A stretch of 64,000 bases of DNA from Nitrospira sp. (GTDB lineage Bacteria; Nitrospirota; Nitrospiria; Nitrospirales; Nitrospiraceae): positions 33,189-97,188 of the forward strand of contig JALDRG010000014.1 of the NCBI GenBank assembly GCA_031315995.1, in the 5' to 3' direction. Every line of letters begins with the position of its first letter. Positions within the stretch are counted from its first letter, which is position 1. Shown here in pieces: positions 11,320 through 17,945 of this stretch. Both the position numbers and the translations under genes were made by a program. The notes beneath the pieces were generated by a model that worked only from the letters and a program-made list of their open reading frames with translations, was not told the DNA's origin and did no database searches.

Positions 11320-12726
11320 CTAGTTCAGGCAGTTCGGATGTAGCTTTCCATCGGACAGATATACGCAGGAGAGGAGCGCGGCAGTGTTCGTCGTGACGGC
11401 GTTTTTCAGGGCTGTGCCCTGTTGTGTTCCGGGACGGATCAAGCAGTCATAAGGGAAGACTCCTGGAGTCATCCATGAGGGATGTGCCGACCACATAGCA
11501 AAACCGTGGACTTGCGGGTACCCTGAGATGATGCGCGGCAGTCCCGCGGCGATTTTCTGTGCCGCCCAGCTCGAATTCTGCAGCATTCCATCCGCAAAGC
11601 CTAATTCCATGAAGAACACTGGTTTGGTCGGTGCCACTGTTTGCACTTCGCGCATGACTGCATCCAGCGCTGCGAAGTGATTGTCGATGGAGATGACATG
11701 GTCCTGGGTCAGCCCGGGCCAGTCCTTTGCATAGTAGTCGATCATATAGAAATTGAGGCTGACCCAGTCCACATATTGATCGCCAGGATAAAAGTTTGCG
11801 AATGAGTGGCAACTCTGGAGGAGTTGCCGGGCGTAGGTCTTATCGACCGACGAGGGAAGGTCGTTGACATCGTATTCGATTTGATTCACTTGATTCACGG
11901 ACCATCCCATCGTGTCAAACGTGAGGAATTTGAGACCTTCCCGACGGACAAAGAAGTCATAGTAATAACGCTGTGCTGCTTTGAGGCGTTCCGTCCCATC
12001 GCAGACGAGAGGAGTTCCGATGTCGCTGTAGAGCGAGCTGTAAGGAAACGAGGAGGGATTGAACTCCGCAAAGCCACGTTTGTTTTCAATGGCCCATCGT
12101 AATGATTTGTCTCCGCTCGGTCCGAAGCCGCCGAAGTAATCGGCCCCGACTCCGTTAGGTTCTCGTCCCGCAATGAAGAACACCGGCTTTCCATACTGCC
12201 GGAGTTCGCTGGCGAATCTTCGAAGTTCCGTGTCATACACTCCGTTGAGCAATTTATCGACTGTGAATCCCTGGGGCGCTTCCGATTCGCCGGGAGCGGG
12301 GTGTGTATTGTAGGCCTGAACAACAATCACTTTCCCTTCCTGCCATGCCGAGTTGGCCGCCTGCACATCGAAATGTGGCTGTCCTGTCGCGTCGTATCCA
12401 TTGGCCCACGATCCTCGATATTTGGACCAGAGGGCGGTTTTGCGCCCGCTCGCGGCTTCGAACGCGGAAATATCATTCTGAACCCATTCGTATTGCCCCA
12501 TGTAGAGCCCGCCTGTGGGAGGCGGGACGATCTTCAGCACCGAATAATCTCTCTGCGTCGTCGCTTGGCTCAAAGGGGGTGTGATGGTTTGTGCTTGCCG
12601 CTGCCGTTTCCGATTGCTCCACGACTGTGCATCGACCGACGGGGGCGTCGCAAATGAAATCCAAAGCCCTCCAATAAAACTAAGGGCTAAGATGCCGGCA
12701 AGGTGTTTCGTTCTGTGTGTCCTCAT
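11320..12726 (-). CDS. Secreted GH26-like (TIM-barrel) glycoside hydrolase candidate
   Basis: Exported protein with an N-terminal signal peptide (residues 1-34, ending VDA-QS), placed after a GGAGGG ribosome site. Segments such as YMGQYEWVQND, KVIVVQAYNTHPAPGES, ELRRFASELRQYGKPVFF followed by AGREPNG, WVSLNFYMIDYY and KPVFFMELGFADG follow the pattern of GH26/GH5-type barrels. In those families an acid/base Glu sits in an R-x-x-x-E-x-N-G-like segment (here GREPNG) and a nucleophile Glu near the end of strand 7 (here MELGF). That suggests cleavage of a beta-linked glycan, possibly the polysaccharide made by the adjacent cluster. The gene converges on fcl with 50 bp between them. Family placement is an inference from motif spacing. 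Confidence 0.6.
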   Translation of the reverse strand: MRTHRTKHLAGILALSFIGGLWISFATPPSVDAQSWSNRKRQRQAQTITPPLSQATTQRDYSVLKIVPPPTGGLYMGQYEWVQNDISAFEAASGRKTALWSKYRGSWANGYDATGQPHFDVQAANSAWQEGKVIVVQAYNTHPAPGESEAPQGFTVDKLLNGVYDTELRRFASELRQYGKPVFFIAGREPNGVGADYFGGFGPSGDKSLRWAIENKRGFAEFNPSSFPYSSLYSDIGTPLVCDGTERLKAAQRYYYDFFVRREGLKFLTFDTMGWSVNQVNQIEYDVNDLPSSVDKTYARQLLQSCHSFANFYPGDQYVDWVSLNFYMIDYYAKDWPGLTQDHVISIDNHFAALDAVMREVQTVAPTKPVFFMELGFADGMLQNSSWAAQKIAAGLPRIISGYPQVHGFAMWSAHPSWMTPGVFPYDCLIRPGTQQGTALKNAVTTNTAALLSCVYLSDGKLHPNCLN

Positions 12727-12932
12727 ATTGAACCCTCCGAGTATTATCGCCCAATACTCAGCAAGGGCTGTACCATGTGACGAAGTGGGTCCGGGCCTGA
12801 AAATCGAGGGAAACGGAGTTTTTCCCCTGCCCTGCCTCTGCAGTTAGGGACATTCTTGAACAGAATGCGGGATGGACCATTCAGCAAACGTTGTCAGCCG
12901 GATGCTCGCTTGGAGCGAGGAGGGTGGGCTCA

Positions 12933-13307
12933 CTACGATTTCTCGGGCTCCGCTCCCGGGATGCATTCCTCCGGCATGAGTTCGCCGCCGTGGAAATGAG
13001 ATAACTGTCTCCATTTCTGGAGTACGGTTTTGTCGTCGAAGGTGAGAAGATAGTGTTCGCACCAGATTCCGGGTGTGACCAACCGGTTCCCGGACTGTTG
13101 CTCGCGCAATTCATAGACCCACACGGTGGCCCCGCCTTCATCTTGTCGAACTGTCTTGGGGGCGCCAAGTTTTTCACGCACCTGAGCCTGAGTGGCCCAC
13201 CCCTTGGCGGAGTCCAGATAGGCCGCTTCCTTGTTCTGAAAATGGCTGCAGGCCGCGATCAGCATGGAGATGATGATGAGGTAGAAAGACCGACCGATCT
13301 GTATCAT
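12933..13307 (-). CDS. Small outer-membrane lipoprotein, SmpA/BamE-like size
   Basis: 124-residue lipoprotein. The signal sequence ends in the lipobox LIAAC (Cys near residue 20). A perfect GGGAGGT ribosome site precedes the ATG. The mature part contains WATQAQVREKLGAPKTVRQDEGGATVWVYE, close to the KVRxxLGxPxx..xxxxWxY pattern of SmpA/OmlA-fold lipoproteins, and a final two-stranded segment. A role in outer-membrane integrity is possible but is inferred only from fold resemblance. It stands alone, between the GH26-like gene and rpmB. Confidence 0.65.
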   Translation of the reverse strand: MIQIGRSFYLIIISMLIAACSHFQNKEAAYLDSAKGWATQAQVREKLGAPKTVRQDEGGATVWVYELREQQSGNRLVTPGIWCEHYLLTFDDKTVLQKWRQLSHFHGGELMPEECIPGAEPEKS

Positions 13308-13574
13308 ATTACCTCCCGACCCACATGGGATTCGTTTTTCCTATTCGTCTGCCTGGCAGAGGATTGTACACGGATAGCGTGGGCGCGTCTTCTCCGGACC
13401 GAATTTTCTGCATCGTCTTCCGTCTGTGTGAGTCCGGCACATTGCAGTCGGCAGACTATTCGTGACGGGGTGTGATGAGTAACCGAAATCGAACCAGGGC
13501 GAGTGGACAGAAGGCGGAACTCGAGTGTGAGCTCAGATGGCGGATTGATGAGATAGGGAAGAAATGCGGAGTAA

Positions 13575-13766
13575 TCAGACGGCTTTTTTGACTAGGCCGG
13601 ACCGCAGACAACGGGTGCATACCCGAATGCGCAAGGCCGCCCCGTTCACGAGTGCCTTCACGCGCTGCAGGTTGGGATTGAAGACGCGCTTCGTTTTGTT
13701 GTTCGCGTGGCTGACGTTATTTCCCGTTTGATGCTTTTTCCCACAGAGATCACAGGCAAATGCCAC
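13575..13766 (-). CDS. rpmB: 50S ribosomal protein L28
   Basis: Large-subunit ribosomal protein L28 of 63 residues. The zinc-ribbon form is seen: CDLCGKKH at the start and CTRCLRSG near the end, giving two CxxC pairs. The core [19 protein letters not shown] is diagnostic. It uses a GTG start with AAGGAG eight bases upstream. It is transcribed alone from the promoter at 13822-13851. Confidence 0.96.
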   Translation of the reverse strand: MAFACDLCGKKHQTGNNVSHANNKTKRVFNPNLQRVKALVNGAALRIRVCTRCLRSGLVKKAV

Positions 13767-13821
13767 GGCCCTACTCCTTTGTTGCGGCGTCTTTCAACGA
13801 CTAGTCCTTAGATGGGAAGGG

Positions 13822-13851
13822 ATGCTACCATAGCGTCGCCGGCTATGACAA
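13822..13851 (-). promoter_or_regulatory. Sigma-70-type promoter of rpmB
   Basis: On the - strand the sequence reads TTGTCA (13851-13846), 18 bases, then TAGCAT (13827-13822). This is a good match to the -35/-10 consensus and lies about 55 bases before the GTG start of rpmB. It is a prediction from consensus matching only. Confidence 0.5.
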
Positions 13852-13920
13852 GCCGCTGAATGAATTCTCTCTTCAAGATGCCAGTCTCGCTCACACCGAT
13901 CACCCATCGAGGTCGCACGT

Positions 13921-14178
13921 ATGGATCAGGTGACGCTCGTCGGATTGCTCGCAGGCACCCTTACGACCATCGCATTTATCCCTCAACTTCAGCAGACCTG
14001 GCGCACCCGCTCGGCGCAGGACGTGTCCCTGGGCATGCTGCTCACCTTTGTGACGGGGGTTTTTCTCTGGTTGATCTATGGGCTCATGCTCGGAGCCATG
14101 CCCATCATTCTTGCGAATCTTGTGACCTTGGTGCTGACCCTGGCCATTCTCGTCCTGAAGCTGTGGTATCGCTCGTAG
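13921..14178 (+). CDS. SemiSWEET-type PQ-loop sugar transporter
   Basis: 85-residue protein with three transmembrane helices and a PQ-loop motif (FIPQLQQTWRTRSAQDVSL, Pro-Gln near residues 22-23). This is the bacterial SemiSWEET half-transporter fold, which works as a homodimer to carry small sugars across the inner membrane. Its length and three-helix topology fit the family exactly. It is separated from rpmB by a divergent 154-bp spacer and stops before the btuF riboswitch leader. No partner gene for sugar metabolism is adjacent. Confidence 0.85.
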   Translation: MDQVTLVGLLAGTLTTIAFIPQLQQTWRTRSAQDVSLGMLLTFVTGVFLWLIYGLMLGAMPIILANLVTLVLTLAILVLKLWYRS

Positions 14179-14233
14179 ATGTTGGCAGGATGTCGGAGGC
14201 CTCTCGGCTTCCGAGGTGAGCGCAAGTTTCAAC

Positions 14234-14263
14234 TTGACAACATCGGTTGTGCGCACCTAGAGT
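14234..14263 (+). promoter_or_regulatory. Promoter of the btuFCD leader
   Basis: A perfect TTGACA at 14234-14239 and TAGAGT at 14258-14263 are separated by 18 bases. The predicted transcription start near 14270 lies just before the P1 stem of the cobalamin riboswitch at 14282, as expected for a leader of this type. The site is predicted, not measured. Confidence 0.55.
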
Positions 14264-14281
14264 TTGTTTCTTTTCAAGACA

Positions 14282-14426
14282 CCTTGGGTCAAGGGAAGAG
14301 GGTGCAACACCCTCGCGGTCCCGCCGCTGTAAATGGGGACGAAACCCGCAGGCGCCACTGTCCACTTCGGTGAACGGGAAGGCGCGGGGAGTAGGACGAA
14401 CCATAAGCCAGAAGACCTGCCCAGGG
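14282..14426 (+). promoter_or_regulatory. Cobalamin riboswitch 1 (btuFCD leader)
   Basis: Adenosylcobalamin-class aptamer. Conserved blocks appear in order: AAGGGAAG with GGTGCAAC, GCGGTCCCGCCGCTGTAA, GGGGACGAA, GCCACTG, GGGAAGGCG and AAGCCAGAAGACCTGCC. The P1 stem can be drawn between CCTTGGG (14282-14288) and CCCAGGG (14420-14426). The short peripheral arm is a simple TCCAC-TTCG-GTGAA hairpin. It is followed by a terminator at 14483-14520, so the switch is expected to stop transcription of btuFCD when cobalamin is plentiful. Confidence 0.95.
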
Positions 14427-14482
14427 AGCGACCCTTTATTCCCTCGTGGGCTGGGGAATAGGCGAGGATGAGATGCGGGTGC

Positions 14483-14520
14483 AATCCTCAGGGTTCCACA
14501 TTGGCCCTGAGGATTTTTTT
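14483..14520 (+). terminator. Intrinsic terminator: expression platform of riboswitch 1
   Basis: Perfect 11-bp stem AATCCTCAGGG (14483-14493) with CCCTGAGGATT (14505-14515), an 11-base loop and an immediately following run of T. A competing pairing is visible: GAGGAT at 14464-14469 can pair with ATCCTC at 14484-14489, which would destroy the terminator and act as an antiterminator. The 3' arm also carries the GAGG that precedes the first btuF start candidate. Confidence 0.9.
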
Positions 14521-14522
14521 AT

Positions 14523-15545
14523 TTGCGCGCGGTTCGAATGCTGCCCGTTCACCGGTTCGCAGGCCTGTTCATCGGAGTCGTTGCGTCTGTCCTGCTGGCT
14601 TGCCTTGCCCTTGCGCTTGAAAGCTCCCCGGAAGATCAGACCATGATGAAACGTCGGCAACAAGGCATCCTCACGGGCATGCCGTTCATGGCCAACATCA
14701 CCCCGCGCACGTTCATCGACGATGCGGGAAGAAAACTGTATGTCGCCAAGGCGCCGACGCGGGTGGTCTCGCTGGCGCCGAGCATCACGGAGATGCTCTT
14801 CGCGTTGGGGCTGGACGAACAGATCGTCGGAGTCACGGAGTTTTGCGACTATCCCGCCGCGGCGAAGGCCAAACCGAAAATCGGCTATGCCAATCCGAAT
14901 CTGGAATCCCTCCTGGCCCTCAGGCCTGAATTGATCGTGGCACCGCGCGAGTTTCACCGCGCCAATGTGTTGGCCAAGCTGGAGGAACTCAAGATTCCGG
15001 TCATGCTGCTCGAAGCCACCTCGGTGGAGAATATTTTTTCGCATATCCACACCTTGGGACGAATTTTCGATCGCTCGCCGGTGGCCCACGCGATGACGCA
15101 GGCCATGCGGACTCGAATGGCCGAGATCAGCGGGCGAACCGCGCTGCTCCCGCGCGTCCGGGTGTTGTATGTGATCAACAGCCAGCCGTTGATCACTGTC
15201 GGCCCCGGGAGTTATATCCACCAAATGATCGGCCTAGCCGGGGGAATCAACATCGCATCCGGAGCAAGCGCCCCCTATCCGCGCCTGACCATGGAAACCG
15301 TCTTGAAGGAGAACCCCGAGGTTCTGATCTTTCCGATGGGATCGGTGGAAACGGTGCCACGGAGCGAACAACAGGAATGGCGTCGCTGGACGACGCTGAC
15401 CGCCGTGCAGCAGAACCGTTTGCGTGAAGTCTCGGCCGATGCGCTGAATCGTCCCGGTCCGCGGGTGATGGACGGGTTGGAAGCGCTCGTCAGGGTGATT
15501 CACCCGGAGGCGTTCTCTCCCGAATCGGTGCCCGTTTACCCATGA
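14523..15545 (+). CDS. btuF: Cobalamin ABC transporter, periplasmic binding protein
   Basis: Class III periplasmic binding protein that hands vitamin B12 to BtuCD. An N-terminal export segment (FAGLFIGVVASVLLACLALA) is followed by the PBP core beginning PTRVVSLAPSITEMLFALGL, the BtuF/FepB-family signature, and DEQIVGVTEFCDYP. Two starts are possible: TTG at 14523, ten bases after GAGG in the terminator arm, or ATG at 14538, which lacks a visible ribosome site. It is controlled by the upstream riboswitch and overlaps btuC by 4 bp. Confidence 0.92.
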   Translation: MRAVRMLPVHRFAGLFIGVVASVLLACLALALESSPEDQTMMKRRQQGILTGMPFMANITPRTFIDDAGRKLYVAKAPTRVVSLAPSITEMLFALGLDEQIVGVTEFCDYPAAAKAKPKIGYANPNLESLLALRPELIVAPREFHRANVLAKLEELKIPVMLLEATSVENIFSHIHTLGRIFDRSPVAHAMTQAMRTRMAEISGRTALLPRVRVLYVINSQPLITVGPGSYIHQMIGLAGGINIASGASAPYPRLTMETVLKENPEVLIFPMGSVETVPRSEQQEWRRWTTLTAVQQNRLREVSADALNRPGPRVMDGLEALVRVIHPEAFSPESVPVYP

Positions 15546-16702
15546 TGCCATCAGCCGGTCACTCCACGTCACCCGTTCCCGCAGTGGGTTCGCCCTCATT
15601 GCCATCCACGACGATGCAGACCCCGGCGTACATGACCGAGGATGACCGGCCGTTTGAGGGGGCCGTTCTGACCCCGATGCGCTGGGGCGTCATCATGGGA
15701 AGCCTATCGGTCGTCGCGCTGCTGCTTGCCGTGGTCTGCCTGCAGTTCGGGACGCAGTACATCGGACTTGGGAACCTCCTCGGCGTGCTGTCGTCCGCAC
15801 TGTTCGACCACCCCAGCGACGATACGATGCTCAACACGACCAGCGTCATCTTGCTGCAGGTGCGCCTCCCGCGAGTCTTTCTTGGATTTTTAATCGGCGT
15901 CTGCCTGGCGTCGGTCGGTGTGGCGTTGCAGGCCCTACTCAGAAATCCCTTGGCAGACCCCTATGTGCTCGGGGTGTCGAGCGGGGCTGCGCTGGGTGTG
16001 GCGTTGGCGGTGCTCTTCGGAATCGGAACGACGGTGCTGGCATTCTCGCTCTTGCCGGTCTGTGGGTTCTTAGGCGGACTGGCGGCATTGCTGGTGGTCT
16101 ATCGTATGGCGGCGACCTACGACCGTCTCCCGATTCATTCGGTGCTGTTGGCAGGGGTGATCCTGAACGCGATCTTTTCAGCGCTGATCATGTTCATCAC
16201 CTCGATCATGGAACCGAACCGTTCCTTTGGCATGATGGCGTGGCTCATGGGATCGCTCACGGCGCCGGCCTATCCCGCGTTGGCGGTCCTCTCGGCCTAT
16301 TTATTGTTGGGGCTTGTTCTGCTCTTCAAACAGGTGCGGGTCCTGAACGTTCTGGCGTTGGGTGAGGAGCCGGCACGGTCGTTGGGGGTTGATACGGAAC
16401 GCACGAAACGACTGATTTTTCTGGTGTCGGCGTTGCTGACCGGAGCCGTGGTGTCCGTCAGCGGCATGATCGGATTCATCGGGATGATCATTCCCCACGC
16501 CGTACGCCTGGTGATCGGGGCCGATCATCGATTGCTCCTTCCGGCCTCGGCGCTCGTGGGTGGGATATTTTTGATGGTGGCCGATACCATCGCCCGGACG
16601 TTTTTTGTGCCGTCGGAAGTCCCCGTCGGAATCATTACGGCGCTCGCGGGCGGCCCGTTCTTTGTCTACCTGCTGGTCTGGCGAAAGGATCGGCTCGCAT
16701 GA
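15542..16702 (+). CDS. btuC: Cobalamin ABC transporter permease (FecCD family)
   Basis: Inner-membrane permease of the FecCD/BtuC family with about ten transmembrane helices. Family sequences seen include LRLPRVFLGFLIGVCLASVG-like text, ALLRNPLADPYVLGVSSGAALG, and MIGFIGMIIPHAVRL before the last helices. It is some 50-60 residues longer than E. coli BtuC because of a Ser/Pro-rich N-terminus; internal ATG codons could shorten it. ATGA overlaps join it to both btuF and btuD. Confidence 0.94.
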   Translation: MMPSAGHSTSPVPAVGSPSLPSTTMQTPAYMTEDDRPFEGAVLTPMRWGVIMGSLSVVALLLAVVCLQFGTQYIGLGNLLGVLSSALFDHPSDDTMLNTTSVILLQVRLPRVFLGFLIGVCLASVGVALQALLRNPLADPYVLGVSSGAALGVALAVLFGIGTTVLAFSLLPVCGFLGGLAALLVVYRMAATYDRLPIHSVLLAGVILNAIFSALIMFITSIMEPNRSFGMMAWLMGSLTAPAYPALAVLSAYLLLGLVLLFKQVRVLNVLALGEEPARSLGVDTERTKRLIFLVSALLTGAVVSVSGMIGFIGMIIPHAVRLVIGADHRLLLPASALVGGIFLMVADTIARTFFVPSEVPVGIITALAGGPFFVYLLVWRKDRLA

Positions 16703-17592
16703 GGCGCTCCCTGGACCTCCGTCCTGCGGATCCGGCGTCTGGTACCTTGTCAGGCAGTGATCAGGCCTACGAGCTTCATGGGGTGTATTTCTGCTATGGC
16801 AATCCACTCGCGCGGGATGTTCGGTGGGTGCTCAGCAATTTGAACGTGCAGGTCGAGTCAGGCGAAATACTCGGCATTGTCGGCCCCAACGGATCGGGGA
16901 AGACATCGCTGGTGAAACTTCTGGCTAAGCTCGCCGTGCCCGGGCGGGGAGCCCTGTCTTTGTTCGGGCGAAACCTGGACGACCTCTCCCAGGCGGAGGC
17001 GGCACGGACTGTTGCGTTCGTTCCCCAGGACAGTGCGCCGGCCTTCTCCTTTACCGTGGCGGAAACGGTGTTGATGGGACGCTACCCTCATCGCCGGCAG
17101 AGCAGATGGAGCCTCGGGTTCGGATGGGAAGATCGGGACGATTGTGCAGCGGCAGCTCAGGCCATGGCCACGATGGACATCGGCCATCTCGCCTCGCGCG
17201 CGGTGACCGATCTGTCGGGCGGCGAATGTCAACGCACGATGATCGCGCGTGCCCTGGCCCAAACACCCCGGGTTCTCTTGCTCGATGAGCCGACCGCCTT
17301 CCTCGATCTTCAGCATCAGATCGAGATCTGTTCGGTGTTGCGTCGACTACGCGACGAACATGGCTTGACGGTCGTGATTGTGTCGCACGATTTGAACCTG
17401 GCCAGCCAATATTGTGACCGGATCGTCATGCTGAAGGAAGGCTCGGTGTATGCGAGGGGAACGCCGTCGGAGGTGTTGTCGGTGGAGACGTTACGCGCGG
17501 TGTATGGCTGTGAGGTCTTGATCGATCCGCATCCGGAGTCGGGTCTTCCGAGGATTACGTTGCCGAGACAGGGCCTGCCGTTTCGAGTCTAA
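16699..17592 (+). CDS. btuD: Cobalamin ABC transporter ATPase
   Basis: Cytoplasmic ABC ATPase energising corrinoid uptake. Walker A is GPNGSGKT (near residue 62), the Q-loop lies in FVPQDS, the signature is LSGGECQR, Walker B is RVLLLDEPT, and the H-loop is VIVSHDLNLA. The C-terminal extension with a second small motif (VYGCEVLIDPHP) is common in the FecE/HmuV branch. The last gene of btuFCD, it ends 88 bp before the second riboswitch. Confidence 0.94.
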   Translation: MRRSLDLRPADPASGTLSGSDQAYELHGVYFCYGNPLARDVRWVLSNLNVQVESGEILGIVGPNGSGKTSLVKLLAKLAVPGRGALSLFGRNLDDLSQAEAARTVAFVPQDSAPAFSFTVAETVLMGRYPHRRQSRWSLGFGWEDRDDCAAAAQAMATMDIGHLASRAVTDLSGGECQRTMIARALAQTPRVLLLDEPTAFLDLQHQIEICSVLRRLRDEHGLTVVIVSHDLNLASQYCDRIVMLKEGSVYARGTPSEVLSVETLRAVYGCEVLIDPHPESGLPRITLPRQGLPFRV

Positions 17593-17680
17593 GTCGTTGT
17601 TGCGGGATGGGTTCGCGCCCGGCCCACCCGTGTGAGGAGGAGGGGCGCGTCATCATTGGAGAGCGGAGTGTCAGGAAGAC

Positions 17681-17906
17681 GCCGTCAGCGTCGGGGAAGA
17701 TGGTGCAAAACCATCACGGTGCCGCCACTGTAAGCGGGGAGTGACTCTGCCATAGGCCACTGGTGAACGGCGTGGTTCGTGAATTGTATTTCGTGAACGG
17801 GGGAGGTCACCTCTCACCGTTTGACGAACAACGATTCATGTTTCACGCTTCGCTGGGAAGGCGCAGGGAAGCCATGAGCCGCGAGTCAGGAGACCCAACT
17901 GACGGC
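17681..17906 (+). promoter_or_regulatory. Cobalamin riboswitch 2 (btuB-cob operon leader)
   Basis: Second cobalamin aptamer. Conserved blocks: GGGGAAGATGGTGCAA, GGTGCCGCCACTGTAAGCGGGGAG, GCCATAGGCCACTGG, GGGAAGGCGCAGGGAAGCCATGAGCCGCGAGTCAGGAGACCC (split by spacing as usual). P1 is a perfect 8-bp pairing of GCCGTCAG (17681-17688) with CTGACGGC (17899-17906). It is about 80 bases longer than riboswitch 1 because of the palindrome at 17771-17847. No terminator follows; control is probably at translation (see 17920-17938). Confidence 0.93.
17771..17847 (+). repeat. CGTGAA-type palindrome inserted in the riboswitch arm
   Basis: Imperfect 30-base arms: the left arm begins CGTGGTTCGTGAATTG and the right arm ends ACGATTCATGTTTCACG. 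Together they form a long hairpin with an inner GAGGT-C-ACCTC stem. It sits between the GCCACTG and GGGAAGG blocks, exactly where riboswitch 1 has only a UUCG hairpin. Similar CGTGAA words occur at 24463-24487 and near 56345, which points to a dispersed palindromic repeat family. Confidence 0.75.
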
Positions 17907-17919
17907 TGTTACAACTGAG

Positions 17920-17938
17920 CCCTTCGAGCGAAAGGGAA
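17920..17938 (+). promoter_or_regulatory. Shine-Dalgarno-sequestering hairpin of btuB
   Basis: CCCTT (17920-17924) pairs with AAGGG (17932-17936), which is the core of the only ribosome-binding site of btuB (AAGGGAAG, eight bases before ATG 17946). With the riboswitch P1 closing at 17906, this hairpin is a plausible translational expression platform. Inferred from sequence only. Confidence 0.5.
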
Positions 17939-17945
17939 GTTCAGC

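Noticed and set aside
13475..13591. A 38-codon + strand ORF (MSNRNRTRASGQ...) between the lipoprotein gene and rpmB
   Set aside because: It overlaps the 3' end of rpmB on the other strand, has no clear ribosome site and no recognisable similarity.
13575..13595. Intrinsic terminator from the T run at the rpmB end
   Set aside because: The TTTTTT is on the + strand and is part of the rpmB coding end on the - strand; no stem precedes it in the right direction.
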